From positions 4,599,001 through 4,663,000 of the forward strand of contig NC_079888.1 of the NCBI RefSeq assembly GCF_029227915.1: 64,000 nucleotides of DNA, given 5' to 3'. The notes under the pieces are model-generated. The model was not told the DNA's origin, did no database searches, and was given only the letters and a program-made list of their open reading frames with translations. Of the stretch, positions 1-11,169 are shown piece by piece; within the stretch, counting starts at the first letter, position 1; every line of letters starts with the position of its first letter. The stretch is from Hydractinia symbiolongicarpus (lineage: Eukaryota; Cnidaria; Hydrozoa; Anthoathecata; Hydractiniidae). Both the position numbers and the translations under genes were made by a program.

Positions 1-1259
1 ACAAGTACTTCTGCATGTACTTGTACAAGCAGTTGCGCAAGTTTTTATACTTGCACAAGTTTTGTCGTTTTCTAATAAAAAAAACAATTTTTTTTAAAAA
101 ATGATTTGCGAACAAGAAGACGTTGTTTTAATTCTGGCCCTATCGCTGGCAGTAAAAGTGAAGACAAGTCAGTGCAAAAAAAGAAAGCAATGCAAATGTT
201 TTGGGTGCGACCAAGGTTATTAGATAGACAAACGGAAAGGGCTTGCAATAGCAATATTTGAAGTTTACACTTTTCTTGAGTTACACATTTTCTATATTAA
301 GCAAATTCTTCGAAATCATTCAACCAAACAATTGTTTTTATGGGTTTCGCTTTCATTGGGACTCAGGTTTAGGTTTACAACTGCGGAAGACGTCTGACGA
401 GGCTCATCCAATCGCTCTAACGCTTTTAACATAACTCTGTCTGCAACAGATATATCTTGATCGTTCTTGACACTAGAAGGCTTTTTTCGTTTATGGTTGA
501 ACGCCGGCGTAGGAGTTTCATCATCACCGTTCGGATCTTCGTCCACATTGAAGTTGGATTCTGTGGCGCGAGGAGTGATATAAGCAGATAAGAAGCTATC
601 CATCTCCCCATAAAAAGGCCATTGGGGAGTGAAAACCTCATCCGAACTTGTTCCACTTATCTTTGAAGTTCGGACTTTGATTGCCCGTAATACTATCACA
701 AACCGACCATTTTCTTTCGTATATCTTTGACTGGCATTACAATTCGTTTGAAGTCAACTCCAAACTCTATTTTTCTTCTTCTTGCATTATGATGCTCTGC
801 GTGGTTTGAGTTCAAAAAACATTCTTGTAGTTGCCACTCTGCAATTAGTTGTCCCATCATATTATCTGTCCAACTATCAAATATCTTTTTTTTATTTATT
901 GCCTCCATCTTCAACGAATTATTTTTCATACACGCCACAAAACTATTCACACCACACTTTAATTTTTTATTTTCATCAATTCGATATCCTATTGGCTCAA
1001 TTATAATGAAAACAACAATGAAAACAAAAGTTTAAAATCATTGATTGGTTAACATTCCGAACTTGATCGCAACCTATTGTTTATTTGCTATAGCAAATGT
1101 CGATTTTTTTAAATCATTTAAAAAAAAATCAGAACTTGCACAAGTTCTTGTACAAGTCCATGCTCAATGCATAAAAGCAGCTGTTACAGATAATATTGCA
1201 TTGCACAAGCACTTGTATGTTATTTTCTGTTGCAAATTTTGCTACGTGTAACGGACCCT
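1..1259 (-). mobile_element. Harbinger-like DNA transposon remnant (cut by window edge)
   Basis: The right edge near 1243-1259, read on the minus strand, begins GGGTCCGTTACACG, which fits the GG-rich ends of PIF/Harbinger elements. It is followed outside by TTTA. Sub-terminal inverted repeats built on ACTTGTACAAG lie at about 17-42 and 1131-1160. Inside is a broken MADF (Myb/SANT-like) gene, the usual second gene of Harbinger elements. The left end and any transposase gene lie outside the window. The family name is inferred from the MADF gene and the TIR style. Confidence 0.6.
316..950 (-). pseudogene. MADF-domain (Myb/SANT-like) protein of a Harbinger-like element, frameshifted
   Basis: Two overlapping minus-strand frames together make one MADF protein. 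The frame at 696-950 carries the first helices (MGQLIAEWQLQECFLN, then a basic NARRRK stretch and IRKKM). The frame at 316-699 carries the third part (SDEVFTPQWPFYGEMDSFL), followed by an acidic linker and a KALERLDEP stretch in the position where MADF-BESS proteins have their C-terminal segment. The split falls at about 696-699, where the first frame hits TGA and homology continues in another frame, so this copy looks inactivated. In Harbinger elements such proteins bind DNA and help import the transposase into the nucleus. Confidence 0.65.
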
Positions 1260-1860
1260 TTAAGATTATTCTTAGAACGTGAACTCACAAGACAACTTTA
1301 TTTCATAATCATTCATTTTAGAATAATTCTGGAAAGTTTGGAGGATTTTTAGCGATTTTTTGCCCTATTTATGTGGATTATCTAGAAACCGGAAATCATA
1401 TTAAATTAGCTGAATGTCCGTGGAAGAGTGCACTGTATTTATCATAAACTATGTAACTCAACGGTTTGGCGTTTCACAATCTGTAAAATGAAAAAATTGT
1501 TGTATGTCTGTGTGTGTGTGTCAAATGTAAGAAGTGTCCAACAAAATTGAAGTTTCCCAACAACAACAGTGTGTATATGACATGTAACAGCTAAATCTGT
1601 TCTTTAGCCCTTTAGCACTTTTATCACTTATGATTATTTATATTGGAATGTTTTTTCTTAATTATTTGACATTTGTTGTTTTTAATTTACTTTTTTAACT
1701 AATGTGGTACATATTTAACAATCAGAAAACTATAGTTAAACAAATTGTAAATTCGTGTAAGACCCGCGAGATATTTCGTTCATCCGTAGCATAAAGCAAT
1801 GTTTTGCTCTGCGATGGTTTTAAGTAAAGCAATGTGTAACTATTCTGAACAGACAATATT
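1260..1860. other. Non-coding stretch, no gene seen
   Basis: AT-rich sequence with a short GT run near 1508-1520. I see no convincing exon, RNA gene or terminal repeat. Confidence 0.5.
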
Positions 1861-1865
1861 ATAGA

Positions 1866-1905
1866 CTAGTTGTAAGGCCGTGGAATCCACGGACACAAAA
1901 AGATT
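1866..1905 (-). mobile_element. Helitron-like 3' terminus fragment
   Basis: On the minus strand this ends with a short hairpin (CCGTGGATTCCACGG) followed by about ten bases and CTAG then T, the hairpin plus CTRR^T arrangement of Helitron 3' ends. It matches the ends of better preserved copies in this window near 11.9, 20.8 and 57.4 kb. No matching 5' end was found nearby. Confidence 0.5.
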
Positions 1906-2059
1906 TAATAGATAACATTGGATAAGTTAATTACTACTCGAGAAAAAACACAATTGTAATGTTCATCAAAATTAGTATTGTTTTGTTTTACAATGATTTC
2001 CCATAAAGTTCTATTCTTTCACCGTAACTACATTAAATGTCCGATTAGTGTTTTTAACC

Positions 2060-3387
2060 TCAATAATATGCCTTGTGAGCTTTGTTTCCATACAATTTTC
2101 CATTGTCGCATCTGTAATCACTTGTGCGATAGATTGAAGATCCACAGTAACCATAGTATTTTCGCTCGTACAAACGTGCAGCATGACAGATATACAGCTT
2201 TCTTCGGTAGATACGGCCACCGCACAGTCCCCATACTGATTTGTTATAACATCGTCCATTCCAGCAACTTTCTGTGCCTCGGTTGCAGACATCGTTTCCA
2301 CAGGCTTGGTATGCTCTTCTGTTGTAGCATGTTCCTCCAGAACAGAATTCTTGACCACGTTTGCACACATTCCATTTACATACGAAATACACTCGTCGCA
2401 GGTAGCATTGTCCTTTGAGGCAAAATTGGGTTCCTTTGTTGCAAACATTGTTTCCACAGAGTTGGTATGCTCGTCTGTTGTAGCATCTGCCTCTGAAACA
2501 GAATTCTGTTTTTCGTTTGCAAGCATTCCATTTACAGACAAAGTAGACATTTCTGAGGTAGCATTGTCCTTTGAGGCAGAATTGAGATCTTCGGTTGCAG
2601 ACGTTTCGATTATTACAGACGCCGTAGACTTGTCGGAGGTAGCAGGCTCCTTTAAAACAGAATTCACTTTTTTGTTTGCAGACGTTATTGCCACAGATGC
2701 TGTAAACCCCTCTAAGGTAACAGGTTCCTCTGAAACAGAATTGACTCTTTCGGTTGCAGACGTTTCTGTTTCCACATACTCTGTACACGCTTCGAGCATA
2801 GATGGTTCCTTTGAAGCAAAAATGTGTTCGAATGTCATAGATGGCGTTACCACAGATTCGGTAATGTTTTTTTATGTAAAGTTTTCCGATATGGCAAAGA
2901 TGTGTATTGACATTGTATCCATATCCTCCACCTGAAATGAGATAATTAGATTTATTTAAGCAGTAATAGATTGTATGAACAATTTTCAAAGTAATAGATT
3001 TCTTTTAAAAGCTACATGGTGTATTTGACAAATATTTTTGCTACTGGTATACTTTTACTTTTACTTTCTATTTTTTTGTTTTTTTTTATCTTTGCAGAAG
3101 GATTTTTAACTTCCTTTTTTATATCAAAATTACTTACAGTTATGTTTAAGATGACCTCCTCCAAGATGGCTACCTCCAAGATGGCTACCTCCAAGATGGC
3201 CACCTCCAAGATGGCCACCTCCAAGATGGCCACCTCCAAGATGCCCACTTCCAACATGTCCTCCTTGATAACCAACGCCAGTATAACCGTAACTGGGATC
3301 TTCTACATCAAATTCATCTTCAAATTGTTCTTCAGCGAGTGCTAAGGCACTGATACCAACAAAGGCAATCAAGAAATACAGCTTCAT
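2060..3387 (-). CDS. Secreted protein with Gly-His-Leu repeats and eleven cysteine-rich repeats
   Basis: Two exons, 3138-3387 and 2060-2931, join in phase 1 (donor GTAAGT, acceptor TTTCAG) to give 373 residues. The spliced codon is a Cys. Residues 1-18 are a clear signal peptide (MKLYFLIAFVGISALALA). Next come an acidic stretch, then about seven GGHLG pentads (residues 45-80), encoded by a 15-bp minisatellite. Exon 2 is eleven repeats of 26-27 residues with consensus C-G-N-x-V-C-N-R-x-[ST]-[QE]-F-C-[FL]-[KR]-G-x-C-Y-x-R-x-[VA]-Y. Central repeats have four Cys; the first two and last two have only two. It ends at TGA. A TATA-like box lies about 36 bases upstream of the ATG. I do not recognise the family. 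An extracellular matrix, cuticle-like or capsule protein is plausible, but function is unknown. Two other frames across exon 2 are open only because of the repeats. Confidence 0.85.
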
Positions 3388-3419
3388 GTCTATATGATAC
3401 GAAAAGTGTCGTGTATATG

Positions 3420-3428
3420 TTATATAGC
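3420..3428 (-). promoter_or_regulatory. TATA-like box of the cysteine-repeat gene
   Basis: The minus strand reads GCTATATAAC about 33-40 bases upstream of the ATG at 3387. This is a reasonable core promoter position if the 5' leader is very short. A candidate splice donor further upstream (near 3505) means a leader exon is also possible. Confidence 0.35.
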
Positions 3429-3599
3429 GCTGTTAACAAAGAATTACTTTGAATGATAAAGATAAACAAACAAAAATAAGTTGTGAAAAGAGATCAGTAT
3501 TTTTACCTTTCGTTTGTTCTGTGTCTGTCCTGCAGTGAACAAGTAATATTTTAATTTGAGCATTCGCTATCTTTTATAGCAAAGATATGTGATAGGTGT

Positions 3600-4560
3600 A
3601 GGCGGAGAAAACGTGTTTGGTTAAATTTAAGACCAAAAATAACACGAGGTTTCGCAATAAGCTAATGCAACGATGCTGTTATAAATATCTTAAACCGACT
3701 GCCAATATTAAACATATGAGAAAAGTTCCAGGTTAGTTGTCATTGTGGTTTTGGAGCGGTTCCTAATTAAGCCATTTTCATATTGTTTCTTGCTAGAAAT
3801 ATCAGAAAAACTAGACAAAGTCGTAGTTAAAAATTCGATTATTGATAATTTATTCAGCTGTTATGACGCAAAGACATATAACAGCGCGATAAGGTCAAAC
3901 TATTTTAACAAGTTCTTTTGTAGCGAAAATTTTAGCGAAAAACAAGGTCCAAATTAAAAATACCTCTAGAACAGACCTGGCTTAAAAGAGCGTTTGGGCA
4001 TAAATGATGGAAATATTTCCCGCTAACTTTTCTTGTCCGAAACGTAAGTTATCAATTTATTTATTTATTTTCTTTGATTGAGTTTTGCTTGTGAAATGGA
4101 ATTTTACCAGTTAATCTTCACATGAAATTGATCATGCTGTATAATATATATTTAACAGGTCACAATTAATGATGAGTTACATAACACAATTAATTAACTA
4201 ATTAATTAGGTTTTTACCGAAATTACCATTGATTTGTAAATCATAAATCCACAGACGCATGGTTTTGTTATGATTTCATCATCAGATGATACTTTGAGAT
4301 TCATTCATATAGGATTTGCTTTTTTTCTTTCCTGATTCCCGAACCATTACTTATGTTTCGTATTCATCAACTCATCCTCTGTAATTAAAGTAGTTCTGGA
4401 AAAATATACTTGCATTAACATTCCCAACCTTTGTTTGAACAGGATATTATTATAAAAAAAACACCTTCTGAGTTAGCAGCTTTATTATCTCGTGATCAAC
4501 TTTTTTTATAAACGAAAGATTAATAAAACACCTTTTGCTATTTTGCTTTAATTCACATCG
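3600..4560. other. Non-coding stretch, no gene seen
   Basis: AT-rich DNA with only short open frames that lack splice support. A palindromic TTAATTAACTAATTAATTAG segment lies near 4189. Nothing further recognised. Confidence 0.5.
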
Positions 4561-4565
4561 ACATC

Positions 4566-4622
4566 AGTTTTCTCTGAAACAGAACTGACTCCTTAATTTG
4601 CAGACGTTTCGATTTCCAAGTA
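4566..4622 (-). pseudogene. Orphan relic of one cysteine-rich repeat unit
   Basis: On the minus strand this short segment translates as GNRNVCKLRSQFCFRE, closely matching repeat 3 of the gene at 2060-3387 (CGNRNVCNRKSQFCFRG). Its first Cys is replaced by Leu and flanking sequence does not continue the repeat. It is on the same strand, about 1.2 kb upstream of that gene, and is probably a leftover of a partial duplication. Confidence 0.6.
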
Positions 4623-4629
4623 TGAACTA

Positions 4630-5496
4630 CCACTGTGTGTTGTATTTCAGCACACACTCCTCTCAATATAGTCCATTTATAAACTCAATGTTTTAATATA
4701 TTTTTGATAATAATTTTTCTTCGCGCTATCATTTTTTTGCTTATATCTAATCGTGTCGTATTCTGATAGCAGCTGAAGTAGATTGCTTCTTAACGCAGTA
4801 CAAAACTTGGATACAAAACTTAGTGTGATTTTTTTTAATTTTAACTTCAAATCACTTGGCTAAAACACGTCATATCTATGTTAGATGTTGATGATGTTAG
4901 ATGTTGAGGATCAGAAAATCCATTGGGAAAAAGTACAACATACCAACCGGTCAACTTTAGACAGCAAGCATAATATATTTCATATTCCGGCCATATTTAG
5001 AATCCAAGATTATTCATGGAAAAAACAAATACAAAATTGAAGTGAATGAAAGCTAGAACAAACTTTTTTGTTTATTTGTACTGTCAAATTTGTTTTCCCT
5101 TTTTTGCTTAAGGAAATCGAAATATTGAAATAAAAACAAGTCGTTTTTACTTAATATTTGATTAAGAGCCTATTTTGAAGTCATTGCTTATTTAGAAAGG
5201 CGCTTAAAAGATTATTTTTTGTGTACAGGATTGGTCATTATTCCAATGGGACAGTTAATTGAGAAATTTCCCTCCTTATCATTAACATTATCTTAGTATG
5301 AAATACAATATCAAAAAAGAAAAGTAGGTGAAAGGTCAATTCTCAGTGCTTTTTGACAACGCAATTTTTATTGTAATCAGTTTTCCCTATGTGGCCCTGC
5401 TTTTTGTGCTCCTATGCATTCAGCCAAAAGTTTATAAACAGAATCATGCGTATTGCTAAAACTATTTTACGTTTTCTGTTTAGACAGATGCAAAAC
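4630..5496. other. Non-coding stretch, no gene seen
   Basis: AT-rich DNA between the repeat relic and the nested MITE cluster. No exon, RNA gene or terminal repeat found. Confidence 0.5.
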
Positions 5497-6378
5497 AATG
5501 CGTGTGGCCTTAGGGCCATTTGATTTTCAATTTAATTGAAAATCAGAATTCAAAATTTTGGTACTAATTCATGTTTTTTAAACTTTTATATTTTGAAATT
5601 CAAAATTTATAAACTAAAATTCAAATATTTTAAAATATTTGAATATTTGAAAATTGAAAATCAAAAATTAAAAATTAAAAATCTTTTTTTTTTTTCGCGA
5701 TCAAATATGATGCAATGAACCAACAGCTTCTTTTTAACCAACCCACTGCACTCCTGCATAGAGTTTTTTTATTAGGAGCGTTTCATAAGGAGCTGAAATT
5801 GGTGTTCAAAGTTTTCAGGAAGTCCTGAGACTGCCAGCCAGATATATTCTTTTTATTACCAATATCGTTTCAATTGACTTTTGTTTGACATGCGTCTATT
5901 CTCTTGGATTTCTTTTGTTAAAAAAGATCTGGAAATAAAAGTTTATGCTAATCTAAGAAGTGTTTGAGATCAAATATTTACAGAGTCCCTTAGTTTTATA
6001 GGAGAAATTTAAAAAATGTAACTACACGAATCAGAAGCAATATTAATGTTTATTTTTTTTAGATCTTCTTTTTGGTTTAGAACATTTGTTGACATTTATT
6101 GACAGTCTCTTATTGAACACAATATATGACGGTCTATTATTGTTATAATATTTTAAATTTCCGATTAACATTCGGATGTAATAAAGTCTGAACTAGAAGG
6201 ACAGGTTTGATATGAATCTCGCCCTTTATTTTGACCATGTCCCTAGATAAGAACCCCTGGGGAGAAGACTGGTTTGACGTTTAACCGATGTGTCGCGTGC
6301 GTAATGAAACTTAAAATTGAAAAGCAAAATTTAAATTTGAGTTTTCATTATTGTTTTTTGATCTTTCTTGAGTTTTAA
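5497..6378 (+). mobile_element. MITE-like element, copy A (right end missing)
   Basis: It starts with the terminal motif AATGCGTG, then a CCTTAGGG core and a near-palindrome GATTTTCAATTTAATTG. Copy B shares its body almost base for base. Copy A stops at GAGTTTT, where copy B begins, and its own right end is not found after copy B, so the right part was lost by deletion or recombination. No transposase is encoded. Confidence 0.6.
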
Positions 6379-8414
6379 AATGCGTGTACCCTTAGGGCCA
6401 TTTGATTTTCAATTTAATTGAAAATCAGAAGACAAAATTTTGGTACTAATTCATGTTTTTTAAACTGTTATATTTTGAAATTCAAAATTTATAAACTAAA
6501 ATTCAAATATTTTAAAATATTTGAATATTTAAAGATTGAAAATCAAAAATTAAATATCAAAAATTAAAAATCTTTTTTTTTTTTCGCGATCAAATATGAT
6601 GCAATGAACCAACAGGTTCTTTTTAACCAACCCACTGCACTCCTGCATAGAGTTTGTTTATTAGGAGCGTTTCATAAGGAGCTGAGATTAGTGTCCAAAG
6701 TTTTCAGGAAAATGCGTGTACCCTTAGGGCCATTTGATTTTCAATTTAATTGAAAATTGAAAATCAGAAATAATGGCTAATTTTGATTTTTAATTTAATT
6801 TAAAAATCAAAAATCAAAATTATTTAATGATTTTTAATTTTCAATTTAATTTGAAAATTTAAAATTTAAAATTTAAAGTTTAAAACTCAAGAAAGATCAA
6901 AAAACAATAATTAAAAACTCAAATTCAAATTTTGCTTTTCAATTTTAAGTTTCACTACGCACGCGACACATCAGTTAAACGTCAAACCAGTCTCCTCCCC
7001 AGGCGTCCTGGGTTCTTGTCTAGGGACATCCGAATGTTAATCAGAAATTTAAAATATTATAACAATAATAGACTGTCATATATTGTGTTCAATAAGAGAC
7101 TATCGATGAATGTCAACAAATGTTCTAAACCAAAAAAAAAGATTTAAAAAAAATAAATATTATTATTGCTTCTGATTGGTGTAGTTACATTTTTTAAATT
7201 TCTCCTATAAAATTAAGGGACTCTGTAAATATTTGATCTCAAACACTTCTTAGATTAGCATAAACTTTTATTTCCAGATCTTTTTTAACAAAAAAAATCC
7301 AAGAGAATAGACGCATATCAAACAAAAGTCAATTGAAACGATATTGGTAAAAAAAAGAATATATCTGCCTGGCAGTCTCAGGACTTCCTGAAAACTTTGG
7401 ACACCAATTTCAGCTCCTTATGAAACGCTCCTAATAAAAAAACTCTATGCAGGAGTGCAGTGGGTTGGTTAAAAAGAACCTGTTGGTTCATTGCATCATA
7501 TTTGATCGCGAAAAAAAAAAAGATTTTTAATTTTTGATTTTAATTTTAAATATTTTAGAATATTTGAATTTTAGTTTATAAGTTTTGAATTTCAAAATAT
7601 AAAAGTTTAAAAAACATGAATTAGTACCAAAATGGCCCTAAGGGTACACGCATTCAGGAAGTCTTGAGACTGCCAGCCAGATATATTCTTTTTATTACCA
7701 ATATCGTTTCAATTGACTTTTGTTTGATATGCGTCTGTTCTCTTGGATTTCTTTTGTTAAAAAAGATCTGTAAATAAAAGTTTATGCTAATCTAAGAAGT
7801 GTTTGAGATCAAATATTTACAGAGTCCCTTAGTTTTATAGGAGAAATTTAAAAAATGTAACTACACGAATCAGAAGCAATATTAATATTTATTCTTTTTA
7901 AATCTTCTTTTTGGTTTAGAACATTTGTTGACATTCATCGACAGTCTCTTATTGAACACAATATGTGCCGATCTATTATTGGTATAATATTTTAAATTTC
8001 CGATTAACATTCGGGTTTAATAAAGTCTGATCTAGAAGGACAGGTTTGATATGAATCTCGCCCTTTATTTCGACCATGTCCCTAGATAAGAACCCCTGGG
8101 GAGAAGACTGGTTTGACGTTTAACCGATGTGTCGCGTGCGTAATGAAACTTAAAATTGAAAAGCAAAATTTAAATTTGAGTTTTCATTATTGTTTTTTGA
8201 TCTTTCTTGAGTTTTGAACTTTAAATTTTAAATTTTAAATTTTAAATTTTAAATTTTAAATTTTAAATTTTCAAATTAAATTGCAATTCAAAAATCATTA
8301 AATAATTTTGATTTTTGATTTTTAAATTAAATTAAAAATCAAAATTAGCCATTATTTCTGATTTTCAATTTTCAATTAAATTGAAAATCAAATGGCCCTA
8401 AGGGTACACGCATT
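6379..8414 (+). mobile_element. MITE-like element, copy B, split by copy C
   Basis: Terminal inverted repeats AATGCGTGTACCCTTAGGG (left, 6379) and its complement (right, ending 8414) enclose about 1.09 kb once copy C is removed. The right arm holds an array of AAATTTT units near 8216-8270. No coding sequence survives. The palindromic CCCTTAGGG core and the AATTGAAAATC palindrome let the ends fold back. The superfamily cannot be assigned from this sequence. Confidence 0.65.
6711..7654 (-). mobile_element. MITE-like element, copy C, inserted into copy B in reverse orientation
   Basis: Copy C has the same ends, AATGCGTG and CACGCATT, and a body homologous to A and B but inverted. It is flanked by CAGGAA on both sides (6705-6710 and 7655-7660), a likely 6-bp target-site duplication, so it jumped into copy B. 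Its B-equivalent left arm is shortened: it lacks the long palindrome next to the terminal motif at 7624-7654. Confidence 0.7.
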
Positions 8415-10640
8415 CGAAACTTATTTATTATTTTCTAAGAGCAAAAAGAATTCATAATGATATGTTCTAAAAACTAGAAATTCTGTTTTGCTAGTTATAA
8501 ATCTAGTTAACTATTTTTACTGCTAGTTGTGTCTACACTAGATAGTGTTCATTTTATCTATGAGACAATTTAAATGTTCACAATGATCTTTTATTCAGTG
8601 TATCTAATATTTAGATTCCTTCGTTATGTTTTGCGTTTAATAATTTTTAAGCTGTCTTCTACAGTTACTCAAAATGATTAACTGTCATTATATTTTTTTT
8701 TTTTTTAATAAAATTAAATTTTTTAAAACTGGTGTTCTAACCTTAGACGTGAATGGGGTGCAATTTATATGTAAAACATATTTTAATGTGGTATTAGAAT
8801 ATCATGTTTGTATGTATATACCTGTTCATACCCAGTGAAACCAGTTTTAATAAACCTAGTTTTAATAAAACAACCTGTCGTGGGTTTTTAATTTGTAAAA
8901 CCATGTTTAAGCCTAAACTAAAATGGAAAACCTCTGTCTTGCTCAGTTTACAATATCAGAAGATAAATTGATTAAAATAAGAAATGTGATTGAAATCATA
9001 TACGAGGCAAGTTCTCGGATAACTTGAACATTCGTTAACTCGATTTATTTCGAGCTATTATAGTGGTTACGCTGTATAAACAGAAGGAGCAGTAGCTGCA
9101 TATCTATGTTGAGGAAAAGAAATCCTTAAACGCAACATGCAAAGTAAACATGGGGCACCTGTAGTTGTGTTCTGCTTGTAAACTTTGAGTTAAATTTTAA
9201 TCTAAATTTTTAAGAAACAGTGTAGTGAAACCCAGCTATCAGAGAGGTTTTTCATAAACTTTATCTTTGATTCTGAGCAGATAATATCTTTTACTCCTTT
9301 TAATAAGGCTCTAAATCACGAATTTGTGAGCATAGTAAGTTTTATTTTTCATCGTTGTGTTTTGAATTCTAGGGGCATATAGTACATGCAAAGGTCAAGT
9401 ATTAATGAAAACCAGATATCTAAATCCGATATCTTTGTAAAAATTTCGGATTTGATAGGTGCAAAAACTTGCTAAAATGTTTGAATTAATAACAAAAGCA
9501 ATATGTAAAATTTTCATGTTTATATCATTAGATTAGAATTTCTAACATTTTCGGTTTTAGAGAGTTTACTATGGTCGTTTTCAACAATGTCTAATAAATT
9601 GTGTCGACATGATCAGGTATTATCGAGAATACGACAAAGCTATATCACAGCCTTAAGGCATTGGGATTCTGAAATACCAGGAATGCATAAATGCATAATT
9701 ACATAATAACATAATTAATAACATAATAACATAATTAGTCATTAACATAATTAATCAAATTACAAATTATCAAATTTTTGCTTAGCAGCTGACTTGTCTT
9801 GTATGTATCATTAACTTCTGTTAAATTTTGTAACTTACAAAAATAAGTTCATTAGGCCAATGAAAAATGTAAATAAATGGTTGTTTTAAATAGGAAGCTA
9901 CCACATTGGTTTAGCCATCAAGCACTGGATTATGTAACAAAGTTATTGTGTTTTTCTATTACTGCTTCTAAGTAGGTAAATAAATACATATCATTCTGTC
10001 TTTATATTTTGTGGTTTAAGAATATTATGCCTGCTGAGTTTGTTATAAAACGTAGTAACAGTAATGAATTGGCTTAATTACTTTCTAAATACAATTACAG
10101 TCTTGGTAATATTGTTGCATTCTATCTTGAGTTTCTGTTAGTAATATAATTGCTTTATAACATATCTTCCTGTCTTCCTGAATCCCGAAGCAATATAAAT
10201 AGTGACTTCTTTAAGGTTTGGTAATTAAGCTAAACGTTAAAAGTGTATTCATTATTTCTTTTCTATTCTCATATACAGTACAGTAAAAGAGGGAGGGGAG
10301 TCCAAGATAAAACAGGTCTAGTGCAAAACAACACGTAAATAATTTTTGGGAACTTTTTAGTTCCAACCTCTCCAAAGCAGGACGCTTCTCTAAAGCAGAC
10401 AAAATTTTTGATCCTGAAATAATTATCCGCATTTGTGGAAAATCCACTGTGTTTGGTAACCTGTTAGACAAAATTTCTAAAACTATTAATTAAAAAATAG
10501 GCAATATTTTTGGGTCATGATAAAAGAAGGCAAAGGTTTAAAGCTCAGAAACTTTAAAAAGTGAAATGTTCAACATCAGTATGAACATGTTTAATATTTG
10601 AGCCTTAATGACACGACACAAAATCAGCACCCGCAAGTCT
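8415..10640. other. Long non-coding stretch, no gene seen
   Basis: AT-rich DNA. ACATAATAACATAATT-type short repeats occur near 9690-9760. A TCTCGGATAACTTGAAC-like segment near 9010-9080 resembles the body of the pogo-like MITEs at 31.3 and 47.1 kb but is too decayed to delimit. Confidence 0.45.
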
Positions 10641-10645
10641 AACAT

Positions 10646-10718
10646 GTTTCCGTAGTGTAGTGGTTATCACGTGCGCCTAACACGCGCAAGGTCCCCGGTT
10701 CGAGCCCGGGCGGAAACA
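10646..10718 (+). tRNA. tRNA-Val (AAC)
   Basis: This is a complete cloverleaf: acceptor GTTTCCG/CGGAAAC, A box TAGTGTAGTGGTTATCAC, anticodon loop CCTAACA giving AAC, and B box GGTTCGAGCCC. There is no intron, and a T run for Pol III termination follows a few bases downstream. It is identical to the copy at 44842-44914. Confidence 0.97.
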
Positions 10719-10781
10719 ACATTTTTTGCTTGTTTTCAAGGAAATTGATTATGTCACAACTAAAAGCAGAGTTTTAACAAG

Positions 10782-10853
10782 GACTCTGTGGCGCAATGGT
10801 AGCGCGTCTGACTCCAGATCAGAAGGTTGCGTGTTCAATTCACGTCAGGGTCA
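10782..10853 (+). tRNA. tRNA-Trp (CCA)
   Basis: Acceptor GACTCTG pairs with CAGGGTC with one G-T wobble. The A box is TGGCGCAATGGTAGCGCG, the anticodon loop CTCCAGA gives CCA, and the B-box region is GTTCAATTC, slightly off the usual GGTTCAAATC. A T6 terminator begins at 10859. It probably forms a small Pol III cluster with the adjacent tRNA-Val and tRNA-Lys. Confidence 0.94.
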
Positions 10854-11096
10854 TAATGTTTTTTCTATAAGTTTTTTGGTTCAAATAAACCGACGGACGT
10901 GTAGTTACCACTGAGATAATGACCCTCAAGTGATCAGCTGCCACAGTATTAAAACAAAGGAAGTCTGGGTTCGAGACCAAAGTTGGTCGTTTGACCTTGG
11001 AGAATAGTTCTGAGTGACAAAAAAAAGAAACGCACACAAACAAGACTAGCACCGAAAGCTCCACACGAATATTACTAATTAAAGTATCCGTAAAAA

Positions 11097-11169
11097 CGCC
11101 CAACGTGGGGCTCGAACCCACGACCCTGAGATTAAGAGTCTCATGCTCTACCGACTGAGCTAGCCGGGC
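11097..11169 (-). tRNA. tRNA-Lys (CTT)
   Basis: Minus strand: acceptor GCCCGGC pairs with GTTGGGC, the A box is TAGCTCAGTCGGTAGAGCA, anticodon loop CTCTTAA gives CTT, and the B box is GGTTCGAGCCC. It matches the highly conserved animal tRNA-Lys(CTT) sequence as I know it. A T5 terminator follows. Confidence 0.97.

Noticed and set aside
2011-2853. 280-residue Ser/Thr/Glu-rich open frame on the minus strand
   Set aside because: It overlaps the cysteine-repeat exon in another frame, lacks a signal peptide or splice partner, and stays open only because of the tandem units.
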